A DNA stretch of 64,000 nt from an uncultured Collinsella sp. (GTDB taxonomy: Bacteria; Actinomycetota; Coriobacteriia; Coriobacteriales; Coriobacteriaceae). The stretch lies in contig USIE01000002.1 in assembly GCA_900554645.1 (NCBI GenBank), positions 1-64,000 of the forward strand. The letters run 5' to 3'. The position numbers and the translations under genes were made by a program. Under the pieces are notes generated by a model, which was given only the letters and a program-made list of their open reading frames with translations, searched no databases and had not been told where the DNA came from. Each line of letters opens with the position of its first letter. Position 1 is the stretch's first letter. Shown here piece after piece: positions 9,301 through 15,774 of this stretch.

Positions 9301-9895
9301 CGAAGTACGAGAACATCGCCTTATGGTGCTCAAGCCACGACTGCATGCCCATCTCCAGGCTCGCGCGCACGAAGGTCTTGTCGCTGTAAGGCAGCGTGGC
9401 CACGAACAGCGACACCGGCGTCACCTCCTCGCCGGCGCCGTACAGGCTGAGCTTCCTGCCGGCCCAATCCACCTGCACCTCCTCGCCGGGATGCCAATTG
9501 ACGAGCATCTTCGCGCCCCTCGCCTGGGCCTTGACCAGCTGCACGAACCTCTCGCGAAACGTCGCGAAGACATAAGGCGGCCTGTCCACGGAAAGGGCGA
9601 CGTACGCCGCATACGCCTCCTCGACGTCGTCCGCATCCAGCCTGCGCCCGGCACGGCCTTGGATATCCTCCAGGTCGACGGGGTTGCAGCGCGCCGCGTC
9701 GCGGGGATCCACCAGCCTGGCCAGCTCGTCGTCGCTGAGCTCCACCGGCACGGGCCAGCCCAGGCCCAGCTCGGCGGCTCGCCTCGAGACGGCGGACGCC
9801 TTCGTGGCGCTGCAGCCGCAGAGGAAGGCGACTTTCTCGAAGCTGAGCCCCACCGAGCGCAGCTCGATGATCTCCCTGTAGGGCAGCGCGCTCAT
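6374..9895 (-). CDS. IS21 IstA-like DDE transposase fused to a ~10-copy zinc-ribbon array
   Basis: A 1173-residue protein. Residues 1-380 are an IstA-type transposase: an N-terminal HTH (SFEKVAFLCGCSATKASAV), then an RNase-H-fold core with all three predicted catalytic acids, D143 (QVDWAG), D208 (VAPDNL) and E254 (AAVESHV), then the beta-barrel region (RGNFYGVPPRYADRKV). Residues about 410-1173 are about ten tandem units of the DUF4379-type zinc-ribbon (pattern: W..xxNgdLkP, then VWW..CGHeW, then CPYCsgrkvL.GfNDL), eight to nine with intact Cys/His. Ordinary IstA is about 400-520 residues and lacks this array. Its ATG overlaps the upstream gene's stop by four bases. No IstB ATPase follows. 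The array probably binds nucleic acid or recognises a target; that role is inferred. Confidence 0.85.
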   Translation of the reverse strand: MSALPYREIIELRSVGLSFEKVAFLCGCSATKASAVSRRAAELGLGWPVPVELSDDELARLVDPRDAARCNPVDLEDIQGRAGRRLDADDVEEAYAAYVALSVDRPPYVFATFRERFVQLVKAQARGAKMLVNWHPGEEVQVDWAGRKLSLYGAGEEVTPVSLFVATLPYSDKTFVRASLEMGMQSWLEHHKAMFSYFGGAPLFVAPDNLATGVVFDENRERSIHPRYQELADHYGAMVLPARVRTPTDKAAVESHVRIMANSIAGVLEQMRFTSLGQLNLAIAELLEVYNDRPVVAFKGRSRNEIFESEERECLQPLPEAEFAPVTWRKVGVSFDGVVRVRGNFYGVPPRYADRKVAVRIAEDAIEVYTADRRQCIARHPRREDGAETFEGLPGVHPDRFKPLDVWCEEHRRTRILEQWDYDANGGKGPHDCVCRSGRPVHWRCPDCGFEWVEAPARRTGRSFDDCLACADVALVPGKNDLATVRPDIAEEWHPTRNPLPASAVFPDFKQQVWWLGRCGHEWRAPIAKRVNSRDGALCPYCSGRKALKGFNDVATLCPELAELWHPVKNRNLTPDAVSIASHREVYLWDGVMTRIWRQNPRKWLEEHGRAELLAPFDSLVEEARALDAADGRACHGIGHGKSSVKWSRFLREAELNVSFEEWCLRFGHADLLAQWDEERNGPLKPSDVSRCDSARVWWRGECGHSWRLSVRTRAFNDAGCPYCGRRLTLEGFNSAECLDAGILHLWHPTKNGDLKPSQVSDRTAKRIWLQCPTCGYEWRESLRGTRKGSRKCPSCHGGRGHYLAKGSNDLGSKRPDVARQLDPELNGGLRAEDLHAHAGAMVWWRGSCGHVWREKVSMRSMRVDDSCPYCKNRKLLRGFNDLATAYPELVAEWDFERNGDLGPDGVRFNATKQVWWRGSCGHEWQMSPRQRAAEGLGCPYCSGHRVLAGFNDLASRHPELLAEWDWERNGDLRPDGIVSGSARRVWWRCGRGHAWQISSYNRTGGADRGCPYCGDRKVLKGYNDLRTTHPKIAREWNKERNGDLKPTDVIANSNKRVWWKCREGHEWSGLIVNRARKGKADPGCPYCSGRKVLAGYNDLATTHPDIAAMWHPRMNKRLKPAGVQAISRKLAWWRGECGHVYQMAVRDRVGAKPGYCPYCSGRKRPERPIRLD

Positions 9896-11199
9896 TCGGC
9901 ATCACCGGCCAGCTTCTCCATGACCTCGGCAACGCCGATTTCCCCGCCGCCGTCCAAGACCGCGCGGCACGCCTCGTCCAAAGTGACCCCGGCAGCCGAC
10001 GGCGTCTTCCTCAAGTCGATCAACTCCTTGCAGGTGCGGAACCCCTTGCCTTCCTTCTTGCAGGCGGAGAGCACGCGCTTCATGACGCGCACCACATTGG
10101 GGCCCTCCTCACTAGCGAGCGCCAGGAACCTGTCGTCCATCCTTTTTGCGAACCAACGGTGCCCGGGCGGCCTGTGCGCGGGGTCGGTCACCGTGCACCG
10201 CCCCCGCATCTCGGTCATGCGCTCGTGCCGGGCGACCAGTTCTCCGTTGAGGTATGAGCGAACCTCGCCGTCGGTCCAGCTGACGCGCACTTCCTCGTTC
10301 GAGTAGCGCCATGGCACCGAATAGCGCACGCCGTCGACAACGAAGTGGTAGTCGTCCCGAACGAGTCGCGTCGACCACGTAGCGAAATCGGCGTCCTCCG
10401 CCGGAAGCTCCAGCATCTGCGGAAGCTCCCGCTCCTTGAACAGCGTCCAGCGGGCCGGCCCGTCCTCTGATCCCATGGCGTTGTACGCCTCCAGCTTCCC
10501 CTCGACGTAGGCATCGAGGTCCTCGAAGCTCGCGAAGTCCATGCCCGCTACATCCGCGATCACCTTTCTCGCAACGTGCGAGACGGTCCTCGCGTCCAGC
10601 GGCTTCCCGGCGCCCTCCGCCCCCTTCGCGGTCTTCGGCCTGGCGCCGTAGAGCACCGTCCGGTAGTGCCGGGCGAACGCCTCGATCGTGCTGCGAGCCG
10701 TGACCGAGACCTTGCACTGCGCGCAGTCGGTCACGTACGGCACGCCGCCGAACGACCTGAATGCCCGCTGGCAACAGGCCATCCAGCTCTTGGTCCCCAT
10801 GTCGTCAGCCCTGCATAGGAACGTGGCGTCGCTGTAGGCCATCGCTGCGACGAACACCGGGAACGCCGCCTGCTCGCCGGCGATCAGCGCCGACCCCCTT
10901 GACCAGTAGGTTCTCATGTACTCGCCCGGGTACCACTCGGGAATCCCGGCGGCCCCCATCTCACGCCGCCATCCGCGCAGGCCCGCGCAGAAGCTCGAGT
11001 ACGCGTACGGCCTCTCGCCGGCTTCGCGGCACGCGGCCACGTACTCGGAGTATGCGTACTGCAGCCGCCATCCGCGCTGGTCGCCCATGCGCTTGGCAAA
11101 GTGCTCGTAGCTTGGCAGGGCGCAGAAGCGCCGGCATCCCTGGGCGCTCACGATCTTGCCGCTATTCGGTTGGAGGCTTGCGGGAGCCTTCGCCTTCAC
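9892..11199 (-). CDS. Degenerate IstA-like protein, probable catalytically dead partner
   Basis: A 435-residue protein whose core aligns with the downstream transposase: WYPGEYMRTYWSRG against WHPGEEVQVDWAGR, FPVFVAAMAYSDATFLCRAD against the SLFVATLPYSDKTFVRAS segment, FRSFGGVPYVTDCA against FSYFGGAPLFVAPDN, and ARTVSHV against AAVESHV. By that alignment the first Asp is Tyr98 and the Glu is Val206; only Asp158 is kept, so strand transfer seems impossible. The C-terminal barrel (VDGVRYSVPWRYSNEEVRV) is retained, then about 100 residues of unknown fold. GTG start, 12 bases after the serine-recombinase-like gene; it couples by ATGA to the large transposase. A structural or DNA-binding subunit role is inferred. 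Confidence 0.75.
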   Translation of the reverse strand: MKAKAPASLQPNSGKIVSAQGCRRFCALPSYEHFAKRMGDQRGWRLQYAYSEYVAACREAGERPYAYSSFCAGLRGWRREMGAAGIPEWYPGEYMRTYWSRGSALIAGEQAAFPVFVAAMAYSDATFLCRADDMGTKSWMACCQRAFRSFGGVPYVTDCAQCKVSVTARSTIEAFARHYRTVLYGARPKTAKGAEGAGKPLDARTVSHVARKVIADVAGMDFASFEDLDAYVEGKLEAYNAMGSEDGPARWTLFKERELPQMLELPAEDADFATWSTRLVRDDYHFVVDGVRYSVPWRYSNEEVRVSWTDGEVRSYLNGELVARHERMTEMRGRCTVTDPAHRPPGHRWFAKRMDDRFLALASEEGPNVVRVMKRVLSACKKEGKGFRTCKELIDLRKTPSAAGVTLDEACRAVLDGGGEIGVAEVMEKLAGDAE

Positions 11200-11211
11200 G
11201 CCCCCGAGCAG

Positions 11212-11718
11212 CTAACCGTCGCCGTCGCCGCCCTTCGGCAGGTTGCGGTACAGCGTGCTGCGGCTGATGCCGGTGGCAGCGGTGATCTCGGACAGCTTGT
11301 GCTCGCCGCTCTGATACATGCCGATGGCGTTGGCCAGGGCGCTGGGGTCGACCTTCGACTTGCCGCCCGAATGCCCGGGCTTCGCCCGAGGACCCTTCCG
11401 GCCCTCGTCGACGCCCATGATGGCGGCGGCATGCCGGAAGAACGCCCCGTGCTCCTCCTTTGACGTGTCGATGCCCTGGTCGAGGACGACCAGCTCGGCG
11501 GCCTTCGCCCCGATCTCGAGCGCCGCCCTCACCGCGGACGCGGAGGTGGAGCCCAGAGCCCCGAGCGACGCGACCACAACAACGTCGCCGGCGTCGACCG
11601 ACCCCAGCAGCGATGCGATGCCGCTGTCCACCACGAGCTCGCAGCCAGCCGCCTCCAGCGCCTCCCGTTGCTTATTCGGACCATGGCCAGCTGGCGGCCT
11701 GCAGTAACCGACCCTCAT
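11212..11718 (-). CDS. Resolvase-like protein lacking catalytic residues, with C-terminal HTH
   Basis: A 168-residue protein shaped like a small serine resolvase/invertase. It starts MRVGYCRPPAGHG where active enzymes read MrigYaRVSt.dQ, so the nucleophilic Ser is replaced by Pro. The catalytic-arginine block (usually LDRLGRS) reads LGALGST, losing both Arg. The C-terminus keeps a Hin-type HTH (LSEITAATGISRSTLYRNL). I infer a DNA-binding regulator or architectural subunit rather than a recombinase. It is the first gene of the three-gene transposase-like operon; ATG at 11718 follows an AGGAGCG-like Shine-Dalgarno. Confidence 0.75.
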   Translation of the reverse strand: MRVGYCRPPAGHGPNKQREALEAAGCELVVDSGIASLLGSVDAGDVVVVASLGALGSTSASAVRAALEIGAKAAELVVLDQGIDTSKEEHGAFFRHAAAIMGVDEGRKGPRAKPGHSGGKSKVDPSALANAIGMYQSGEHKLSEITAATGISRSTLYRNLPKGGDGDG

Positions 11719-12083
11719 TCGCGCTCCTTCCGCTCGCGTACATTCTAAGCCCCACGCCCCCCGCGCACCGCGAACGCGCCCCGAAACCGCGCACGCAAGC
11801 CCCGCGACCCCGCGCCGTCGCCGTCGACCCGCCACCGTGCTCTCGAACACGCACGCTCGCACGCCCCCGCTCATACCGCGCAAGGGCCGTCGACGTTCTC
11901 CGATTTCTTTTCCCCAGCGCCCCCTGGGACGCCGGGGAAAACAAACCGCCCTGCGGGCTTCGGGCAACGGCGCCTCCTGCCGTCGGCTTCTCCTTTCCCC
12001 CTTGCACGGCAGCGGGCCCATGCGGCCCACGCGCCGCGAGGCACGCCAAAGGGGCGGGCCGGAAACGACTCAGGAGGTCACTT
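11719..12083. other. Divergent intergenic region
   Basis: 365 GC-rich bases between two divergent operons, presumably holding both promoters. A 12-bp inverted repeat with one mismatch lies at 11908-11941 (TTTTCCCCAGCG against CGCCGGGGAAAA), a possible operator or transcript end. No RNA gene or transposon terminus could be identified by eye. Confidence 0.45.
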
Positions 12084-12455
12084 ATGAAGAACTTGCACGA
12101 GCGCGCGGTCGAGGCAGCCATCCGATTCGTGGAGCGCAAGGGCTACGAGGTCTTGGACCGGAACTGGAGCTGCGAGGGCGTGGCGGGCCGCCTGGACCTG
12201 GTGGCCATGGACGAGGACGCCATCGTCTTCATCGACGTCACCGCGGCCAACCGCGAGGAGGGCGGCTTCAGCGAGGGGAACCTCACCCGCGAGCAGTTCG
12301 AGCTGCTGGCAGCCACTTGGCTGGAGGGCTACACCCCCGAGGGCGACGTCCCGGTCCGCTTCGACGGCATCGACATGATCGTCGTCAACGCCGGCAGGGC
12401 CCCGCTCAGGCACCACATCAACAAGCTGGGCTCGTTCGCGGAGTCCATCGCGTAG
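12084..12455 (+). CDS. YraN/UPF0102-like nuclease-fold protein, degenerate active site
   Basis: A 123-residue protein with the small UPF0102/YraN fold: RAVEAAIRFVERKGYEVLDRN, then GRLDLVAMDEDAIVFIDVTA, matching the usual GEIDLIA...LVFVEVK. The second metal ligand and lysine (E-V-K) read D-V-T here, so nuclease activity is doubtful. Family function is unclear even in intact members; a DNA-processing role is usually assumed from the restriction-endonuclease-like fold. A clear AGGAGG precedes ATG at 12084. It is the first plus-strand gene of the ICE's left block and is followed by a strong hairpin. Confidence 0.7.
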   Translation: MKNLHERAVEAAIRFVERKGYEVLDRNWSCEGVAGRLDLVAMDEDAIVFIDVTAANREEGGFSEGNLTREQFELLAATWLEGYTPEGDVPVRFDGIDMIVVNAGRAPLRHHINKLGSFAESIA

Positions 12456-12467
12456 CGGCCGGCCCCC

Positions 12468-12514
12468 GGAGCACGGAGGGGCCGCAGCCGGCGGCTCCTC
12501 CCCCTCCGTGCTCC
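12468..12514 (+). terminator. Long hairpin after the YraN-like gene
   Basis: A perfect 14-bp inverted repeat, GGAGCACGGAGGGG at 12468-12481 and CCCCTCCGTGCTCC at 12501-12514, with a GC-rich spacer. It begins 13 bases after the YraN-like stop codon. No U-run follows, so it is an intrinsic terminator only in the weak sense; a processing or regulatory hairpin is possible. Confidence 0.45.
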
Positions 12515-13003
12515 CAACTCGCCGCGGCACCTCGGCTGCGAGGGACCCGCCCTCGCGCTCCCGGGCAGCCCGGACCCCTGCACCCCTCCCGCCACGGGTT
12601 TCCGGCGCGCTTGCGCCGGCTCTGGGATGCCGCCTGGCCCTTCCGCCGGGAAAGCCCGCCGAAAGGTGCCGCATCGCGCACGGGGCTGCGCGCCCCATGC
12701 CCCGCCCAAGGGGCACGCCCCCTTGGGAATCCCATGCGCGTCCTCCGAGCCGGACGGGCTCGCAGCGCTCAGGCGCCGCGGGGCTGTCGCGCGCGAAGGC
12801 CCCGGCTGCGCCGCCCACACGACATCCCCGCAAAACCCGGGGAAGGGCCCTGCGGAAACCGGGTTTGGCGGAGATGGCGGCTCTCGCCTTCGTGAAGCCG
12901 GCTCCGCCGGGGCCGCCGCGCGCGGATCGGCATCCAAGCGGATGCAAGCCGGGCTTGCATCCGGGCAGGGCCGGATCGGGCGAAAAGAAGGGAACGACGC
13001 AGC
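12515..13003. other. GC-rich non-coding stretch with a hairpin
   Basis: About 490 bases without a convincing gene. An 11-bp inverted repeat, GGATGCAAGCC against GCTTGCATCC with flanking C/G, lies at 12939-12963, just upstream of the small SYAGEC-motif gene. It is a candidate cis-acting site (terminator, operator or transfer origin), with nothing further to support any one role. Confidence 0.4.
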
Positions 13004-13231
13004 ATGAGGGCAGCAGCCACAGGAAACAGGGTCGGGATGATCGCGCAGCCGTCGGGCGCAAGGGCCGCAACGACCGCCGTCGCGGCGCGAGGCGGCGCGG
13101 CAGGCGCGAGGGGCATCAAGACCAGGGTCAGCTACGCGGGCGAGTGCAGCCTCGAGGAGGCGGTGAGCCAGTACCTGGCCGCCAGGGCGAACTCGAGGGC
13201 GATCCCGGCCCTGGCCGAGGCCGGCGCGTGA
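13004..13231 (+). CDS. Small SYAGECS-motif protein (left copy)
   Basis: A 75-residue protein of unknown function. The first 35 residues are Ala/Gly-rich; the C-terminal half reads IKTRVSYAGECSLEEAVSQY LAARAN. Nearly the same segment (IRVRVSYAGECSIEEAVSRY LAASEN) occurs in a minus-strand gene at 42.7-43.0 kb near the other end of the ICE. That conservation is the main evidence that it is translated. Its place just before parA suggests a role in maintenance or in the excision/transfer decision; this is inference. Start uncertain: ATG 13004 or ATG 13037. Confidence 0.55.
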   Translation: MRAAATGNRVGMIAQPSGARAATTAVAARGGAAGARGIKTRVSYAGECSLEEAVSQYLAARANSRAIPALAEAGA

Positions 13232-13318
13232 CGGACCCGGGAAACCGGGGCGCGTTGGACACTTTCGCTGCCCGCCGACCCGACGGGCAGCGGCGCGCGC
13301 CCCGCTGCTAGCATCCGA

Positions 13319-13330
13319 CCCGTATCACAG
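13319..13330 (+). promoter_or_regulatory. Repeated 12-mer CCCGTATCACAG upstream of parA
   Basis: The sequence CCCGTATCACAG lies 31 bases before the parA start and recurs exactly inside the 25-bp palindrome at 15156-15180 after parB. Repetition on both sides of a parAB pair suggests a binding site for ParB or an autoregulatory operator. Confidence 0.45.
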
Positions 13331-13360
13331 CGGGCGCGAAACCGACTAAGGAGGAAGACC

Positions 13361-14125
13361 GTGAGGGTAATCACCGTAAGCAACTTCAAGGGCGGCGTGG
13401 GCAAGACCACGACCGCCGTCAACCTGGCCACGCTCTGCGCGAGGCACGGAAAGAGGACGCTGCTGATCGACCTGGACCCCCAGGCGTCGGCGACGGACTA
13501 CTTCGGCCTCTACGAGCAGGCGGAGGACGGCGCCAACGTCATCGGGCTGCTCTACGAGGGCATGACCGTCAGCGAGATGGCCTACGACAGCGGAACCGAC
13601 AACCTGCGCGTCATCCCGGCCACGCTGGCGCTCATCAACCAGAACGAGCTGCTGCTTGCCGAGCAGTCGCTGCGCTTCGCGCTGGACGACGCGGCAGGCG
13701 AATACGACGTCGCGATCATCGACACCGCCCCCAGCGCAAAGCAGCTGGTGCTCTGCGCCTACGTGGCCACCAGCGGGCGCGGCGACGTCATCATCCCCGT
13801 GAAGCTTGACTCCACCGTCATGCGCGGCACGGCCTCGGTGGTGGACTCGCTGCGGCTCGTGGCCACCAAGCTGCGCCTGCCCGTGCCCAGCTGGAGGATC
13901 CTGCGGACCTGCGTGCCCGGAAGGATGACCAACGCCGAGGCCGTGGGCGAGGCGATCCTCGACCGCTTCTTCCCCGACCAGCAGTTCCGCACCGTGATCC
14001 ACGAGTCCGCCAAGGTGAAGGAGGGCAGCTGGGAATGGAAGCCCATCGTGGAGTTCATGCCCGGCAACCGCGCCGCCGTCGACTACGGGAACCTGGGGAG
14101 GGAGCTTGGGCTATGGGACGAGTAG
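13361..14125 (+). CDS. parA: ParA-family partition ATPase
   Basis: A 254-residue deviant Walker ATPase. It opens VITVSNFKGGVGKTTTAVNL (Walker A with the signature Lys), followed by LLIDLDPQASAT (Walker A') and VAIIDTAPSAKQL (Walker B). With ParB it should position or stabilise the excised circular ICE on the nucleoid. The start is GTG at 13361 behind a perfect AAGGAGG. ParB overlaps by 13 bases, as is usual for this pair. Its presence suggests the element spends time as a replicating circle. Confidence 0.93.
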   Translation: MRVITVSNFKGGVGKTTTAVNLATLCARHGKRTLLIDLDPQASATDYFGLYEQAEDGANVIGLLYEGMTVSEMAYDSGTDNLRVIPATLALINQNELLLAEQSLRFALDDAAGEYDVAIIDTAPSAKQLVLCAYVATSGRGDVIIPVKLDSTVMRGTASVVDSLRLVATKLRLPVPSWRILRTCVPGRMTNAEAVGEAILDRFFPDQQFRTVIHESAKVKEGSWEWKPIVEFMPGNRAAVDYGNLGRELGLWDE

Positions 14126-15099
14126 ACGACATCGCCAAGCGCTTCAGCCTGGCGGGCGTGCTCGACGAGGACAGGCAGGCGAAGCAGAGGTTCCCCGTCG
14201 AGGAGATCGAGGTGGCGGCCATCGAGGACCATCCGGCGAACGTCGCCTACTCCATGGACGAGGACGGCATAAAAAGCCTCGCGGAGTCCATCAGGAAGGA
14301 CGGCCTCACCGACATCCCCATGGTCCGCCGAAAGCCAGACGGCGGCTTCCAGATGCTGTCGGGACACAGGCGCAAGGCGGCCTACGCGCTGCTTGCCAAG
14401 GACGACCCCGCGTTCGGGCGCATGCCCTGCCGCATCGTCGAGGGCGTCAGCGACGACCAGGCGGTCACCCTCCTGCACACCGCGAACTACTTCACCCGAG
14501 AGCTCAACGTCATCGAGCGTGCCAAGGCCACGCAGGCGCTCGGCATCCAGGTAGAGCGGATGCGCGCCGAGAACCCGGAGCTGAAGGGAGTGCGCACCGC
14601 GGAGCTGAAGGCGGCGATCATCCGCAACCAGACGGGCCGCAACGTCAGCCCCGCTACCATCAAGCGCCAGGAGCAGACCGCGCGAAGGGTCGAGCAGGGC
14701 CTCACCGAGGACTGGAGGTCCGAGGCGATAGAGGGAAACCTCTCGGACACCGACATCGCCACGCTCGCCGCCATGGACCCCGATGCCCAGGCGAGGCTCT
14801 ACAAGGAGAAGTCCTCCGCGAACGCCGGCAAGGCGGACACCTCCAAGCTGATCCGCGAAGCCGGCGGGCCCGGGGCAGAGGCGGTCGGCAAGCTCGTCGC
14901 CAAGGCCCTCAAGACCCTGCGAAAAGCGGCGGGCACAGCCGACGAGAACGCCGCCGTCGACGCCTCCCAGCTCGACGAGATCGAGCGCTGCGTGCGCGAC
15001 CTGCGCACGATCGCGGGCCCAGATCGACCCCGCAGCGATGCTGAGGCCGCGGGCTCAAAACGAGCCCGCAGACGGACCGGAACCACGGGCTCATTCTGA
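14113..15099 (+). CDS. parB: ParB-like partition/nuclease-fold protein
   Basis: A 328-residue ParB. The N-terminal ParB/Srx CTPase-like domain is clear: VEEIEVAAIEDHPANV, SLAESIRKDGLTDIPMVRRK, GGFQMLSGHRRKAAY. The central HTH region follows (AELKAAIIRNQTGRNVSPATIKRQEQ), then an Ala-rich C-terminal part. It should bind parS-like sites; the palindrome at 15156-15180 and the 12-mer at 13319 are the best candidates. It overlaps parA, so the two are translationally coupled. The start ATG at 14113 gives the family-typical N-terminus. Confidence 0.9.
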   Translation: MGRVDDIAKRFSLAGVLDEDRQAKQRFPVEEIEVAAIEDHPANVAYSMDEDGIKSLAESIRKDGLTDIPMVRRKPDGGFQMLSGHRRKAAYALLAKDDPAFGRMPCRIVEGVSDDQAVTLLHTANYFTRELNVIERAKATQALGIQVERMRAENPELKGVRTAELKAAIIRNQTGRNVSPATIKRQEQTARRVEQGLTEDWRSEAIEGNLSDTDIATLAAMDPDAQARLYKEKSSANAGKADTSKLIREAGGPGAEAVGKLVAKALKTLRKAAGTADENAAVDASQLDEIERCVRDLRTIAGPDRPRSDAEAAGSKRARRRTGTTGSF

Positions 15100-15155
15100 G
15101 CCCGCTGGCAAATGGCCGGAATCTGAGTTCCGGCCCCTTGGGCTAGCAAGCTACC

Positions 15156-15180
15156 TATCCCGTATCACAGATACGGGATA
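15156..15180. promoter_or_regulatory. 25-bp palindrome after parB, candidate parS or oriT
   Basis: Perfect 11-bp arms TATCCCGTATC and GATACGGGATA around ACA. A second inverted repeat, CCGGAA...TTCCGG, lies about 30 bases before it. It sits between parB and mobC, the position expected of a centromere (parS) or of the transfer origin nicked by the relaxase. It shares CCCGTATCACAG with the site before parA, which favours ParB binding. Confidence 0.5.
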
Positions 15181-15368
15181 GCGCTTGCGGCGGCGGTTCC
15201 GGCGGAGCGCCGCGGCGGCGTCTCCGACCTCCTCCCCGCCCGCGGCATTCCGCCGGGGCCGCCGCCGAAACGGGCGGCATGGCGCGCCGAGACCGCGCGC
15301 CGGCAGCCCTCGTGCGGGGGATTCCCCGCGCCCCTGGAGACACGCAACCGACGAAGGGAGGCAAGTCC

Positions 15369-15773
15369 ATGGACTACCCCAAAATGGTCAGCTGCCGCAT
15401 GACATCCGACGACCTCGACAGGCTCACCGCCTCGGCGCAGCTCGCCGGCATGGCCCGCTCCGAATACCTGCGGACCCTCATCAGGATCCCGGCAAGCGCC
15501 TCCGGCAAAGGCGCCGTCTACGTCATCGACAACCGGACCATGGCCAAGATGCTCGCAGAGCTCATCCGGTGGGGCCGGCACTACAACCAGGCGGTGCGAG
15601 CCTTGAACACCATCGCGCTGTTCATCCGGAGAGGGAGCCCGCCTGAGTACGGCACGTTCGGCCAGATGCTGTCAGAAGCCGAGGAGAAGCTCGAAGAAGT
15701 CGAGCAGGGCCGCCAGGTGATCGAGTACGTGCTGACGGACATAGCCGGCTCCACGATCGTAAGCGGTGACTAG
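15369..15773 (+). CDS. mobC: MobC-like relaxosome accessory protein
   Basis: A 134-residue protein with an N-terminal ribbon-helix-helix-like DNA-binding segment (MVSCRMTSDDLDRLTASAQLAGMARSEYLRTLI) and a C-terminal MobC-type region (LAELIRWGRHYNQAVRALNTIA), as in plasmid mobilisation relaxosome proteins. It should bind near oriT and help the relaxase expose the nic site. AGGGAGG precedes ATG at 15369. It ends one base before the relaxase ATG, so the two form a mob operon just downstream of the palindrome at 15156. Confidence 0.8.
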   Translation: MDYPKMVSCRMTSDDLDRLTASAQLAGMARSEYLRTLIRIPASASGKGAVYVIDNRTMAKMLAELIRWGRHYNQAVRALNTIALFIRRGSPPEYGTFGQMLSEAEEKLEEVEQGRQVIEYVLTDIAGSTIVSGD

Positions 15774-15774
15774 C

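Noticed and set aside
6374..9895. Zinc-ribbon repeat DNA as a CRISPR-like or tandem DNA repeat
   Set aside because: The repetition is at protein level within one open frame; the DNA units differ in length and sequence.
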